A stretch of DNA of 64,000 nucleotides from Candidatus Obscuribacterales bacterium (GCA_019752635.1 JAIELX010000001.1:215547-279546), one strand, 5' to 3'; positions 7,600-17,042 are shown, counted from the stretch's first letter. Program-made: numbers and translations. Notes: generated from the letters alone by a model not told the origin.

Positions 7600-8657
7600 C
7601 GGGTTTTCTCCTGATTTGTCAGTATGGCGTCCAGCAAGATGTCGGCTCCGTGACGAACCGGATCGCAACAAGGCAGACCGGTTTGCCTGGACATATCGTC
7701 TACGTAGGCTCCAGCTTCTTCTTCCGTCAACCCGACGGTGTTGACTGCAATAGCTATGACCTTCGCGGGGCGCATCCAGCTTGCCATTTGTTCGTAAAGC
7801 GGCACGAAAGCAGGGAGAGGCGGCAGCGGGTGTTCGGTGCTTATCGTGCATTTGCGTGTTGCTTTGTGACATAGAATCATTGCATGGGGACAGGCACCAT
7901 GCAGCAGTGCAAGCGTAACGCCGGAGAAGCCCGGGTGAACAAGAGATCCCTGTCCTTCCACAAGAACTATGTCGTGATTTTTGCCGCTTTCGACAACCAT
8001 TTGTTCGACAGCGCCAGCCATAAAATCGCCAATAACACGATCTACTGCTATGCCGCTGCCGCATATCATGATTCCGGTTTGACCCGTTGCAACAAAACCT
8101 GCGTTGATTTTGCGCCGGACTGCCGACTTCTGAATCTCAAGGGAAGCCGTCATTTTTCCGACGGAGCAATCCGACCCTACCGTCAAAACTACATGCGCGT
8201 TGCACGATTCCAGTACTCGTTTTGAGGCTACCGGCAGATCGTTCGGCGGCTTTCGCACGTCAAGGAGTTTTCGCCCGCATCGTGCTGCCGTCGCTGCGAT
8301 TTGCGGGTCGTCGCAAAGGAAGTCGTGCAAGCCGTTTATGACATCCATGCCGCCTTCCAGCGCTTCGATAATGTCGGGCTTCCATTGTGCGGGCATTCCT
8401 CCGCCCGCCCATGCCGTACCCAAAAGAAGAGCATCGGGCTTGAATTGCAGGGCGTCGTCGATCGATGAGACTAGTGGCGCGTCGCACTTGATATCCGGGA
8501 TCACGTCGCACACACGTTTGCCGGTTTGCGTACTGTCGATAACAGCGACTATGGGATTGGGAGCGTAACGAATTACACCCTCCGCCGTTTTTGATTTTCC
8601 CTTGTGAAATTCACCCTGCGCGTAGACCGCCAGGCGTGCTGTTTGGCTGTAATACAT
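7596..8657 (-). CDS. dgcN: DUF1611 family protein, DgcN-like N-acetyltransferase
   Basis: 353 residues. An N-terminal Rossmann-like part (KSKTAEGVIRYAPNPIVAVID) precedes a P-loop-type segment, TVGSDCSVGKMTASLE, typical of DUF1611. Members formerly called 'NAD-dependent epimerase' are now known in some bacteria as D-glutamate N-acetyltransferase DgcN. The gene is translationally coupled to the enolase-superfamily gene downstream, the same pairing as in the DgcN-DgcA pathway. Here it would feed D-Glu carbon from peptidoglycan or the environment into L-Glu metabolism. Cytoplasmic, no signal peptide. The family call is good; the acetyltransferase activity is transferred from family knowledge. Confidence 0.8.
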   Translation of the reverse strand: MYYSQTARLAVYAQGEFHKGKSKTAEGVIRYAPNPIVAVIDSTQTGKRVCDVIPDIKCDAPLVSSIDDALQFKPDALLLGTAWAGGGMPAQWKPDIIEALEGGMDVINGLHDFLCDDPQIAATAARCGRKLLDVRKPPNDLPVASKRVLESCNAHVVLTVGSDCSVGKMTASLEIQKSAVRRKINAGFVATGQTGIMICGSGIAVDRVIGDFMAGAVEQMVVESGKNHDIVLVEGQGSLVHPGFSGVTLALLHGACPHAMILCHKATRKCTISTEHPLPPLPAFVPLYEQMASWMRPAKVIAIAVNTVGLTEEEAGAYVDDMSRQTGLPCCDPVRHGADILLDAILTNQEKTR

Positions 8658-8790
8658 CTTGAAGTCCCACCTTCCGGGGTAAACTCGGCCCCAAATATTA
8701 CTGGACTTTATGTCTAAAAAGCCAAGCGAACTAGACTCTTGAGCGCATACCCTAAAATTAAAAAGGTAGATAAGGCTAATATGGGGGAAA

Positions 8791-8811
8791 ATAGTGCTTT
8801 GGTTGCACTAT
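8791..8811. promoter_or_regulatory. Inverted repeat upstream of grpE
   Basis: Two perfect 7-base arms, ATAGTGC and GCACTAT, are separated by 7 bases and end 55 bases before the grpE start. The position fits an operator of the chaperone operon. The arms contain AGTGC/GCACT, the inverse arrangement of the HrcA/CIRCE half sites, so this is not a normal CIRCE element. No heat-shock regulator gene is visible in the window. Confidence 0.45.
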
Positions 8812-8866
8812 CGTTTACATGCGCACGCTGGACTGTAGCCGCCACCTTGGTACGGGGGGACACTTG

Positions 8867-9856
8867 ATGGGCATTGACAATTTAGAAGACCAGAAAGACG
8901 ACGTTTCTGGTTCGTCGGGAAGTGCAGAACAGGCCGGGGGCGGTCAACCGCAAGGCGCGACTGCAGGCGGGACTGAACCGGAGGGCGGTTCGCGCTTAGA
9001 CGCTGCAAAAGCGTTCTTCCGCGCTATGTACGCCGGCGATGAAGCTGACAAGGCACCGGCGAAAGAGGATGCTCCCGTGGATAACAGGCGTGTGCAACAG
9101 CTTGAGCTGCAATGCCGGGATTTGGAACAACGCGCGACTGATGCTGAAGGAGCTTACAAGCGGTTGATGGCAGATTTTGACAACTTCCGACGCCGAATCG
9201 AACGCGAGCGCGAAGAGTCCGTCAACATCGGCATTAAGAAGGCTGCCGAAGCCTTTATCAATGGTCTTGACGATCTCGATCGTGCGCTCCTTTACCTAAC
9301 GCCGGAGACACCGGCTGATAAAATCGTTGAAAGTTTCCAGCTGGTCGGTTCGAGAATCTTCGCCTGCATGGAGCAGGCTGGCATCAAGCGAATGGACACC
9401 AAAGGGGTCGAATTCGATCCGCGATTGCACGAACCAGTTATGCAGGTGGACTCTTTAGACCATCCTGACAATACTATCGTTCAAGAACTCCGCGCCGGAT
9501 ACTTCCTGGGCGAGAAAGTGATGCGGGCCGCACTGGTGAGCGTTGCCTCAAACCCCAATATTCCGGCCCCTTCCGTGGTTGCCGCTCGCGAAGAGGCCGA
9601 GAGACAGAAACAAGAAGCCGAAAAACAAAAAGAAGAAGCTGCGCGAGCCAAAGCCGAGAGTGAGCGCCAGAAGCAGGAAGCAGAGAAGCAACGGCAGGAG
9701 GCGGAAGCCAAGGCCTTGGAGAACATTGCGCCTGTTCCCGAGCTCGAAACCGCGGCTAGTGCCGCACCGGACACGCCGCCACCCAAAAAAGTCAAGCCTC
9801 TGGTTGAGGCTGATGCGCAGGGTGTGTATGACTTGGGGGACCTGGATGACGTATAG
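8867..9856 (+). CDS. grpE: GrpE nucleotide exchange factor with long C-terminal extension
   Basis: 329 residues from the ATG at 8867, chosen over an upstream in-frame ATG at 8819 because GGGGG sits 7 bases before it. The GrpE core is at about residues 75-225: a coiled coil, then [18 protein letters not shown], and a beta-wing with [10 protein letters not shown] and VVQELR-like ([21 protein letters not shown]). It exchanges ADP on DnaK. Unusually, about 100 residues follow the core, most of them a highly charged Lys/Glu/Ala/Gln repeat ([17 protein letters not shown]) predicted as a long coiled coil. The gene lies 38 bases upstream of dnaK in a grpE-dnaK-dnaJ operon. Confidence 0.93.
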   Translation: MGIDNLEDQKDDVSGSSGSAEQAGGGQPQGATAGGTEPEGGSRLDAAKAFFRAMYAGDEADKAPAKEDAPVDNRRVQQLELQCRDLEQRATDAEGAYKRLMADFDNFRRRIEREREESVNIGIKKAAEAFINGLDDLDRALLYLTPETPADKIVESFQLVGSRIFACMEQAGIKRMDTKGVEFDPRLHEPVMQVDSLDHPDNTIVQELRAGYFLGEKVMRAALVSVASNPNIPAPSVVAAREEAERQKQEAEKQKEEAARAKAESERQKQEAEKQRQEAEAKALENIAPVPELETAASAAPDTPPPKKVKPLVEADAQGVYDLGDLDDV

Positions 9857-9894
9857 TACTGTCTGGAGTTCGAGGCATTCAAGAAGGTTGTCGC

Positions 9895-11673
9895 ATGGCA
9901 AATGACAAGGTAATCGGGATCGATCTGGGCACCACCTACTCCTGTGTCGCTGTAATGGAAGGCGGTAAGCCTCAAGTTATCGTAAATGCGGAGGGGGCTC
10001 GTACAACTCCTTCGGTCGTCGGTTTTACTCGTACCGGTGAGCGCATTGTCGGACATCTGGCCAAGCGACAGGCAGTGACCAACCCGACTCGGACAGTACT
10101 GTCAATCAAACGCGATATGGGCTCGAACAAGAGAGTCACCATCGACGGTACCGGATATTCGCCGGAGCAATTGTCTGCAATGATTTTGCAGAAGCTCAAA
10201 GCTGATGCCGAAACCTATATCGGCGAGTCGATTACCAAAGCTGTCATCACTGTTCCGGCGTATTTCGACGATTCTCAGCGGCAAGCCACTCGTGACGCCG
10301 GTCAGATCGCCGGGCTAGATGTACTGCGCATTATCAATGAGCCGACTGCCAGCGCACTGGCATACGGTTTGGACAAGTTGGAAGAGAACTCCACCATCCT
10401 CGTTTATGATTTGGGTGGTGGCACGTTCGACGTTAGTATTCTTGAAATTGTCGACGGCGTTTTCGAAGTAAAGGCTACTCGTGGTAACAACCGATTGGGT
10501 GGTGACGACTTCGACCAAGCCATCATCGATTGGATGAAGGCGGAGTTCCAGAAGACAAATGGTATCGACATCTCCAACGACTTGATGGCTATTCAGCGCT
10601 TGAAAGAAACCGCTGAAAAATCGAAAATCGAGCTTTCAAGCGCCATGGTTAGCGAGATCCACTTGCCGTTCCTAACCGCTGACGCCACTGGTCCGAAGCA
10701 CTTCCAGGCCGCACTGACGCGCGCACGCTTCAATGAGATCACCGCCCACCTGGTCGAAGACACCATGGAGCCGGTGCAGCTTGCAATCGAAGATTCCGGA
10801 CTTGGACCGGAGCAAATTGAGAACGTCCTCCTTGTGGGAGGCTCAACTCGAATTCCGGCTGTACAAGAGGCGATTAAACGATTTTTCCAGAAAGACCCGG
10901 TCAAATCGGTTAACCCGGACGAGGCCGTTGCTCTCGGTGCTGCCGTTCAGGCTTCCATTTTGGCTGGTGAAACGCAAGACCTGTTGCTGTTGGACGTTAC
11001 CCCGCTGTCTCTCGGAATCGAGACTGCGGGTGGTTTGTTTACACGCATTATCGAGCGCAATACGACTGTTCCAACCAGTAAAACCATGGTTTTTACCACT
11101 ACTGAAGATGGGCAAACGTCCGTTGAAGTGCATGTTCTGCAAGGCGAACGGGAACTGGCCAAGTTTAACAAGTCGCTGGCGAAGTTTTCGCTGGATGAGA
11201 TCATTCGCGCGCCCAAAGGCGTCCCCAAGATCGAGGTTACCTTCGACATTGACGCCGACGGCATCGTGCACGTCAGTGCTCGGGATGCTGCTTCGGGTGT
11301 TAAGCAATCGTTTACGTTAAAGCGCTCCTCCGGATTGTCACGAACAGACGTTGAACGCCTGCAGACAGAAGCGAAAGAACACTTTGAGCAAGACAGGCTT
11401 ACGCGCGAGGTCATTGCGGCGCGCATCAAAGCCGAGACTCTTGTTGGCGATGCTGAGCGGACTTTGGTCAAATACAACGGTGTAGTAGACCTTGGTGAAG
11501 TAAAGCAAAATCTAGAATTACTTAAAGAAGCGCTTGGAAACGAGGATTGTCCCGATATTATTACGCTAGTAGAGAAGCTTGATTCGTCACTGATGGAAGT
11601 CGGGCGTCTCTTATATACTAGCCGAGGCGCAGTGGCCGACGGCGGTTCAGGTACGGCAGCCGTTGAGAAATAG
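9895..11673 (+). CDS. dnaK: Hsp70 chaperone DnaK
   Basis: 592 residues. The nucleotide-binding domain is clear: [14 protein letters not shown] at the N-terminus, [46 protein letters not shown] and [14 protein letters not shown]. The substrate-binding domain begins after [15 protein letters not shown], and includes the conserved [13 protein letters not shown]. The helical lid is short and the C-terminal tail is only [10 protein letters not shown], without the usual acidic EEVKD-like end, making the protein 40 or so residues shorter than typical DnaK. Works with GrpE and DnaJ encoded alongside. AAGAAGG precedes the ATG. Confidence 0.96.
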   Translation: MANDKVIGIDLGTTYSCVAVMEGGKPQVIVNAEGARTTPSVVGFTRTGERIVGHLAKRQAVTNPTRTVLSIKRDMGSNKRVTIDGTGYSPEQLSAMILQKLKADAETYIGESITKAVITVPAYFDDSQRQATRDAGQIAGLDVLRIINEPTASALAYGLDKLEENSTILVYDLGGGTFDVSILEIVDGVFEVKATRGNNRLGGDDFDQAIIDWMKAEFQKTNGIDISNDLMAIQRLKETAEKSKIELSSAMVSEIHLPFLTADATGPKHFQAALTRARFNEITAHLVEDTMEPVQLAIEDSGLGPEQIENVLLVGGSTRIPAVQEAIKRFFQKDPVKSVNPDEAVALGAAVQASILAGETQDLLLLDVTPLSLGIETAGGLFTRIIERNTTVPTSKTMVFTTTEDGQTSVEVHVLQGERELAKFNKSLAKFSLDEIIRAPKGVPKIEVTFDIDADGIVHVSARDAASGVKQSFTLKRSSGLSRTDVERLQTEAKEHFEQDRLTREVIAARIKAETLVGDAERTLVKYNGVVDLGEVKQNLELLKEALGNEDCPDIITLVEKLDSSLMEVGRLLYTSRGAVADGGSGTAAVEK

Positions 11674-11717
11674 TTGAGCGAAAGCCAACTGACGCTGCCT
11701 CCGCTTCAGAGGAAAAC

Positions 11718-12929
11718 ATGGTAAATATGGCAACTCGCGATTACTACGAGATACTCGGCGTTTCCAAAACTGCGACGGCCGATGAAATCAAAAAGGCATT
11801 TCGCAAGACTGCAGCGAAGCTTCACCCGGACAACAAAGATACCGGAGATGAGGCCGCTTTTAAGGAGCTCGTAACTGCTTACGAGGTTCTTTCTGAAGAT
11901 GAAAAACGGCAAATCTATGACAAGTACGGTGCCGAGGGGCTGAAGCGCGGCGGTGGCGGCGGGCAAGGTTTCTCGAGCGACTTCGATCCCAGTGCCTTCG
12001 GCGGGCTCGACGAAATTCTCGAATTTTTCTTTAGTGGTGGCATGCGCGGTGGCAGAACCGGCGGTCGCCCACCGGCACGCGGAAATGATCTGCGTTATGA
12101 CTTAGAGTTGAATTTCAACGAAGCAGTGTTTGGCGTGGAGAAGAAGTTCAACATCAAACACTTGCGTCCGTGCACCGCTTGCAGTGGCTCCGGCGCTGCG
12201 CCCGGATGCCAGCCTGTCGTTTGCACTGGCTGTGGTGGACACGGACAGGTTAGGCAAACCCGCTCTACATTTTTTGGTCACTTCTCGCAGGTAGTTCCAT
12301 GCCCAACTTGCAATGGCGAGGGGACTCGCGTCGAGAAAGCTTGTGATGCATGTCAGGGAAAAGCGCTGATTCGTCAGCCTCGCGCTATCGAACTGAAGAT
12401 TCCTGCCGGCGTCGACAACGGCAACAGAATCCGAGTGCCGAACGAAGGTGATAGCGGTCGCAAGGGCGCCGGACCTGGCGACCTTTACGTCATCTGCCAC
12501 GTGAAGGATCATGAGAAGTTTATTCGCGAAGGAACAACGGTTCATTTGAAGCAGTCCATAAGTCCATCGATGGCAGCCCTTGGCGGGGAAATGCTTATCG
12601 ATACTGTTGGGGGAAAACGCATTACCAAGATTCCTGCAGGTACCCAAACCGGAACCATTCAGGTATTAAAAGGCGAAGGCATTCCATTCCTAAATAGCGA
12701 GCGCCGAGGCGATCAGCAAGTGCACATCTTTGTAGAGGTGCCAACGAAGTTGTCTGACGAGGAAAAAGCCCTCTACAAGCAACTGGCCGATCTGCGCAAT
12801 GAAGCGTTAGTTGTACCGGAGAGCGAAAGACCTGTTGTTCAAAAAGACGAAAAGGATGATAAGAAGGAGCACCAGTCTATCTTCGATGCAATTGCCGGAG
12901 TGTTCAAAGGCAAGAGCAACGCAGAATAA
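11718..12929 (+). CDS. dnaJ: Hsp40 co-chaperone DnaJ
   Basis: 403 residues with all classical parts: J-domain ([25 protein letters not shown] intact), a Gly/Phe-rich linker ([14 protein letters not shown]), four zinc motifs ([32 protein letters not shown]) and two C-terminal beta domains. The fourth zinc motif ends KA rather than the usual G. The C-terminus adds a charged tail ([12 protein letters not shown]) before a short helix. The ATG at 11718 is chosen because GAGGA lies 5 bases upstream; another ATG is three codons later. It delivers substrates to DnaK and stimulates its ATPase. Confidence 0.96.
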   Translation: MVNMATRDYYEILGVSKTATADEIKKAFRKTAAKLHPDNKDTGDEAAFKELVTAYEVLSEDEKRQIYDKYGAEGLKRGGGGGQGFSSDFDPSAFGGLDEILEFFFSGGMRGGRTGGRPPARGNDLRYDLELNFNEAVFGVEKKFNIKHLRPCTACSGSGAAPGCQPVVCTGCGGHGQVRQTRSTFFGHFSQVVPCPTCNGEGTRVEKACDACQGKALIRQPRAIELKIPAGVDNGNRIRVPNEGDSGRKGAGPGDLYVICHVKDHEKFIREGTTVHLKQSISPSMAALGGEMLIDTVGGKRITKIPAGTQTGTIQVLKGEGIPFLNSERRGDQQVHIFVEVPTKLSDEEKALYKQLADLRNEALVVPESERPVVQKDEKDDKKEHQSIFDAIAGVFKGKSNAE

Positions 12930-12950
12930 GCGGCTGCGCTTTTCGATGCT

Positions 12951-14426
12951 ATGAAAAAACTTAAGCTGATGGTAACACCGCGCATTGCTATGGTGTCAGC
13001 CCTTATGAGTGCGGCCATCGCGATACACGGTCTTCTTTTGCCGATTCCGGCCCTGGCAACTAAGCTTCCGGCAGAAGTGAGGCAGCAAGCTGCTCTTGTC
13101 TGGGACCGAGGGAGCATTCGCATTGACGGATCAATTGCATTGCCCGACGGATCTGTGGTATTGCCACTGGTGCCGACAACCTCTGCGAAAAAAGGTGGGG
13201 CCGGCGATCCTGTTTTGAAGGTTCCGGAAAAAGTAGAGCCACCAAATCTGGTTTTCTACAGCAATGGATGGGGGCATATTCGCTGCACTAAGAAGGGCGA
13301 AGTATTGACCATTATTTTGCCTCCGAATCTCCCGGAAACAGTGACCAAGAAGCTGCACAGTGTTCAGTTTCCAGCCGACCTTATCGTGCCGGAAGGAATC
13401 GTTTTGCCGAAATCGTTAAAGCATCTTGTTGGCGATCTTTCGATCACTTTGATGGACGATGCGACCATAGCGAGACCGGAATTTGGGCAACCACGCTCCG
13501 CTGGTGGCATGACGAAGGCGTATACCGGCACCGGCACATACGCCGTAAGCTCGGTGAAACGAGGCTCCATCACTTTGCTGGACGGCAAGAGCTTCAGCAA
13601 GATTGCTGAATTTCCCACGGAGGGTACTCCTTGCGGAATGGATTTCATCGGTGGCAAACTCTATATAACGGACCAGGCTAAAAATAGAGTTTTGCTGCTT
13701 GATCCAGTGTCGCGAAAATTTTTGGGACAAATCGACCTTGCGCCGCAGAGCACGCCTAGGGGCATTGCCGGGTTGCCTGATGGAAAATGGATTTACGTCA
13801 GTGAAAGTGGTCCCTCGAACATTGCCGTAATTGAAACCAACACCGGCAAGTTATTGCTGAAAACGAAAGTGCCGACAGGACCGGGCAAAGTTGCCGTTAC
13901 GCCGGACGGCATCTATCTTCTGGTTCTCAACGTCACGTCTGGCGAGTTGTCCGTGCTTTCGACCTACAATCAGAAACTGGTTGGAAGCATTAAGACCGGC
14001 TCTGTGCCCAGCGGTATAGCGGTGAATGGCGCTGACAAGATTGCGTACGTTTCCAATCGCAATTCTGATTCAGTGTCGGTCGTCGATATTCAGAAACGCA
14101 TTATTTTGCACACCATCAAGACAAACGCCGGACCGACCGGCCTGACGTTGAGTAAGGACGGTGGCAAGCTATTCGTTGCCTGTGGGCGCGACAACAGCAT
14201 TTTGGTTTTCGAAACCAAGACATTTACTAAGCTGAAAGAGCAGAAGCTTCCGCTTGATATAGACTTTCCCGGTGCAATCTGTCTGACTCCCGACGGGAGG
14301 CAACTGCTGGTCACGAGCCAGCAGACCGACACTATCGGCCTCTATGACGCTGAGACTCTTGAACTAAAGCAGCAGCTGCGCATCGGCCACCCGACGCACG
14401 ACATTCTCTGGCTCCCCGCCGGCTAG
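12951..14426 (+). CDS. Secreted YVTN/YncE-type beta-propeller protein
   Basis: 491 residues. A signal peptide covers about residues 1-36 (basic start, hydrophobic stretch, PALA end). After a Val/Pro-rich region the C-terminal 300 residues are a seven-bladed propeller of about 42-residue repeats: PDGKWIYVSESGPSNIAVIE, PSGIAVNGADKIAYVSNRNS, PTGLTLSKDGGKLFVACGRD and similar. Such propellers are exported and act in binding or as inactive relatives of cytochrome cd1 propellers; no heme or catalytic site is visible. It starts only 21 bases after dnaJ, so it may be the last gene of the chaperone operon, which would link a secreted protein to heat-shock expression. Confidence 0.8.
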   Translation: MKKLKLMVTPRIAMVSALMSAAIAIHGLLLPIPALATKLPAEVRQQAALVWDRGSIRIDGSIALPDGSVVLPLVPTTSAKKGGAGDPVLKVPEKVEPPNLVFYSNGWGHIRCTKKGEVLTIILPPNLPETVTKKLHSVQFPADLIVPEGIVLPKSLKHLVGDLSITLMDDATIARPEFGQPRSAGGMTKAYTGTGTYAVSSVKRGSITLLDGKSFSKIAEFPTEGTPCGMDFIGGKLYITDQAKNRVLLLDPVSRKFLGQIDLAPQSTPRGIAGLPDGKWIYVSESGPSNIAVIETNTGKLLLKTKVPTGPGKVAVTPDGIYLLVLNVTSGELSVLSTYNQKLVGSIKTGSVPSGIAVNGADKIAYVSNRNSDSVSVVDIQKRIILHTIKTNAGPTGLTLSKDGGKLFVACGRDNSILVFETKTFTKLKEQKLPLDIDFPGAICLTPDGRQLLVTSQQTDTIGLYDAETLELKQQLRIGHPTHDILWLPAG

Positions 14427-14449
14427 CCCTCATTCCGGCAAGTTTTTTT
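14418..14449 (+). terminator. Probable rho-independent terminator after the propeller gene
   Basis: GCCGG pairs with CCGGC across a 12-base loop and is followed, three bases later, by seven Ts. The stem overlaps the stop codon. The stem is short, so strength is uncertain. Confidence 0.4.
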
Positions 14450-14547
14450 CTGCTCGTCAAGTTGTTTGAGATACCTTTTTCGTCCTCACGCTCTCCCTAC
14501 AAAGTCTGAGTATTCTCAAAGTATTCGGACGTTAGGGAGACGAGACC

Positions 14548-15213
14548 ATGAATGCTAACAACGAAAACCTTAATACCGGCGACATCAATGTCGAATCAGT
14601 TCAACAACCTGTGGACAGCAAAGTAGAGCCGCACTTTGTACCGGAAGACCAGCAAGTTACAAAAACTCAGCCGATTTTGCAAAACGGAAAGGTGCACACC
14701 AAACCGATTTTGAGGAACGCTGCAATCGGAGTACTTGCAAGTGTCGCATTAGTCATGTCGTTCCTTGCCGGATACGCAGTGAATGATGCGATTCCGCCGC
14801 AACAATGTCATCTCGCGATTGAGCGCGATGTACCGGCTCGACGACTAAGCGATCTAGCGGCGGTGCGTCCGGAGTTCTTCTCTTTCCAACCTGATCGGCT
14901 GGAGGCAATCTTGCCGATGTTGCCGCCCATACCGACTATCGCGACGAAAGACACACCCGGGGCTGTTGTCGTAACTGCGAATTTACCGGCTGTAAAAGCA
15001 GAAAACGTGAAAGTGAAAATTCAAGGGCGTGAGCTGCTGATCAATGCGAATCAAGAGAAGGACAAATGCGTGAACGCAGGAAAAAATGCTGAAGAACAGT
15101 GCAACACAATGACCTTCCAGGCGACGCTTCCACTGCCGCGAAACATTCAATCCGACAAAATGCAAACCAATATGAAAGACGGCGTGCTAACAATTTCGAT
15201 TCCGAAGACCTAA
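14548..15213 (+). CDS. Membrane-anchored small heat shock protein (Hsp20/alpha-crystallin)
   Basis: 221 residues. A polar N-terminus of about 50 residues precedes one transmembrane segment at about 53-74 (NAAIGVLASVALVMSFLAGY). After a linker, residues 130-221 form an alpha-crystallin domain: VVVTANLPAVKAENVKVKI, LLINANQ, and the closing MKDGVLTISIPK that matches the family's GVLTIxxPK ending. The C-terminal I-x-I/V oligomerisation tail is absent. Small heat shock proteins hold unfolding proteins; a membrane-tethered form would act at the membrane, probably on the outer face by the positive-inside pattern. AGGGAGACGAG lies before the ATG. It follows the dnaK operon but has its own upstream region. 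Confidence 0.75.
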   Translation: MNANNENLNTGDINVESVQQPVDSKVEPHFVPEDQQVTKTQPILQNGKVHTKPILRNAAIGVLASVALVMSFLAGYAVNDAIPPQQCHLAIERDVPARRLSDLAAVRPEFFSFQPDRLEAILPMLPPIPTIATKDTPGAVVVTANLPAVKAENVKVKIQGRELLINANQEKDKCVNAGKNAEEQCNTMTFQATLPLPRNIQSDKMQTNMKDGVLTISIPKT

Positions 15214-15392
15214 CTCAAGCAACCAACAGCCTGACGCGCAACCGCAAACATCTTGTTGATCACACACTGGAGGTATCACTGGAAAGCATTCTGGAATCAA
15301 CGTTAAGACTGATGGAGGAATAGTTATAGATTGAATTTTGATTCTAGTTCCATTTGAAAAAAAAACTCGTTTAAACCTCGACTATTGCTATT

Positions 15393-15420
15393 AAGAGCGG
15401 TGCTGCAGCGCCGCTCTTTT
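15393..15420 (+). terminator. Rho-independent terminator after the Hsp20 gene
   Basis: AAGAGCGG pairs with CCGCTCTT, the loop TGCTGCAGCG can itself fold, and TTTT follows. It ends transcription from the Hsp20 gene before the convergent DUF6088 gene. The 180 bases between the hsp20 stop and this stem hold no convincing gene. Confidence 0.8.
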
Positions 15421-15444
15421 AGTATCGTGGGTTTCTGTGAACAA

Positions 15445-16245
15445 TCACGCCTCGACCCAGTCGACCTGTGCCGGACGAGAACTAGGACGATGAGTTCGGC
15501 TCCGACTGACCGCCTTTGTACTGAACCATTGAGAGGAAGCTCCGCTTGATTCCCTTCGACCGAAACGATGGACCTCCCACTTATGCGTCCACGGAGCTCC
15601 CAACGTGTCCGACAGCCAATGGGGAATTAAGGGCAGGAGTACCTTCAAATCCCTACGCTCCTCTCTTCCTATGGACTGCGAGAACTGCACTAAACGGGCT
15701 GGACTCAAAGCCTCCACGGATGCCCATAGATCGCGAAGCTTCCTTCCAACAGCGGACTGCGCCAAATCGAATTTTCGCATTGCAATGTGTTTGAGTTTTA
15801 CTATCAGACCGTTGTAGAGACGAAAGGAGCTGGTGTTACCGTTGGTATCAAGATGGATCTCGCCCTCGATTGGAGACAGCGGGTGACCAACCTGTTCGTG
15901 TTGCGGATTATTCTGCGACAACGGCTCGCTGGCCGGGGAGGGGACTACATCTCGCTGAAATGCCCGCACCTTTGCCATGACGATGTCTTCTATCGGAGGG
16001 CGCCAATCGGGAGCATCGTTTCTGGGCTTAAAATACACACCTCTGGCCAGCCGAACAACTCGGCCGATAGCTGCTGCTCGTGACAAAAATTTGTCAATCG
16101 CCTTACGTTTACCGAGTGCCCGGAGTTCTGCGGTGGTGAAAATCGTTCCGTCCGGTGCCATGTTTATGTATCGGCGAAGCGAAGAGGAGACTTCGGGAAC
16201 GGGCGCCCTCCATGTGTCTACAGCTTCTTCAGTACTGCAACTCAT
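15445..16245 (-). CDS. DUF6088 / AbiEi-like antitoxin-type regulator
   Basis: 266 residues from the ATG at 16245, which has GGAGG 8 bases upstream; a frame start 15 bases earlier is possible. The N-terminal part is a winged-helix: TIFTTAELRALGKRKAIDKF, LSRAAAIGRVVRLARGVYFK, the signature of DUF6088/AbiEi antitoxins that bind their own promoter. The middle (VKLKHIAMRKFDLAQSAVG, LRDLWASVEAL) fits the AbiEi C-terminal domain. The last 45 residues are Ser/Arg-rich and probably disordered. In AbiE systems the next gene is the nucleotidyltransferase toxin AbiEii; here the downstream gene is the convergent Hsp20 and no toxin exists on either side, so it is an orphan. A large inverted repeat lies 119 bases upstream. 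Confidence 0.7.
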   Translation of the reverse strand: MSCSTEEAVDTWRAPVPEVSSSLRRYINMAPDGTIFTTAELRALGKRKAIDKFLSRAAAIGRVVRLARGVYFKPRNDAPDWRPPIEDIVMAKVRAFQRDVVPSPASEPLSQNNPQHEQVGHPLSPIEGEIHLDTNGNTSSFRLYNGLIVKLKHIAMRKFDLAQSAVGRKLRDLWASVEALSPARLVQFSQSIGREERRDLKVLLPLIPHWLSDTLGAPWTHKWEVHRFGRRESSGASSQWFSTKAVSRSRTHRPSSRPAQVDWVEA

Positions 16246-16363
16246 GACTTTTGCCTCCATACAGGACCTAGATTAGATACGAAGAAACAGGTCAAAAAGT
16301 TCAAAGAAAAGGACCGAAAGAACGGCTAAAAATGTTTCATCTTTTGGGGGCTCAGGGCTCGGA

Positions 16364-16421
16364 CCACGCTCCCGAATGTGGTCACCAAATTTAGAAAATT
16401 GGTGACCACGTTCGGGAGTGG
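16364..16421. repeat. 58-nt near-perfect inverted repeat upstream of the DUF6088 gene
   Basis: Two arms of 26-29 bases read outward from a small loop; the arms share CCCGAAYGTGGTCACCAA and differ by one extra base pair, one C/T change and a short A/T variation near the loop. As RNA it would form a long hairpin; as DNA it offers a large operator. No T-run follows on either strand, so it is not a simple terminator. It could be a regulatory site for the antitoxin-like protein or a small non-autonomous mobile element. Confidence 0.6.
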
Positions 16422-17042
16422 CAGTAACACAGTGAGAAACACCGATTTAATCTACAGGGCGATTGTCAACAGTCGCGTGCTCGTTTGTGCTTGCGTGGCT
16501 CAATAGGTTGCTTGTCAGTTCGCTAATCGAACAGTGTAGTCCTCTGCAAGGCCAACTGTCCTCAGCCTTTCTGTCGTGCGGCGTGTTTGGCAGCCGTTTC
16601 CCGTGCCGTCTCGCCTTGTTTGACGGTCTGGTGTGACTCTAAATAGAGCAACTGCACCCACACAAATCTGACACATTTCGCCCATGCAGGCGGGCGTTAA
16701 CGTCATGGCGACAGGCGTGGCGATGCAGTGGACGGTACACCAGACTGGAAGCAGAAATGCTCAGCATGTCGATCTCAGAAAGGGGGGGCTTTGTCCATCA
16801 TGCTCCGCGTAGTAAGGATAGATTCATTGTCGACAAGTTTGCGTCAAATCGCCCCTCCACCTTTAGTTGGGCGATTTAGCTTCTGGAAGTTATGCCATCA
16901 CCCCGTGTGTGATATTGCGCCGAATTGCGACTTTTTGATGCGGGTTCCCCCATTTACCAAATAGTTGCCCCTGAAGCATAATCGCTGGAATTGGGACGAC
17001 AGATGCTGGCAAACTCTTTTCCCGCAAGTAAGAGGACTGCCA
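16422..17042. other. Intergenic stretch without a recognised gene
   Basis: About 620 bases between the inverted repeat and the MFS gene. Short frames on both strands have unnatural composition and no ribosome binding site. No tRNA-like fold or strong promoter is seen. The frame leading into the MFS gene opens at 16965 but lacks a start signal there. Confidence 0.5.

Noticed and set aside
8791..8811. A CIRCE element before grpE
   Set aside because: The half sites are in the opposite order and spacing is 7, not 9, so it is listed only as an unnamed inverted repeat.
9481..10056. A 191-residue minus-strand frame across the grpE end and dnaK start
   Set aside because: It is a reverse shadow of two certain genes, Ser/Ala-rich from their codon use.
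15099..15323. A 74-residue frame overlapping the end of the Hsp20 gene
   Set aside because: Its first half is a shadow of the alpha-crystallin domain and it has no start signal of its own.
16515..16706. A 63-residue minus-strand frame in the gap before the MFS gene
   Set aside because: Arg/Thr-rich composition, no ribosome binding site, no family.
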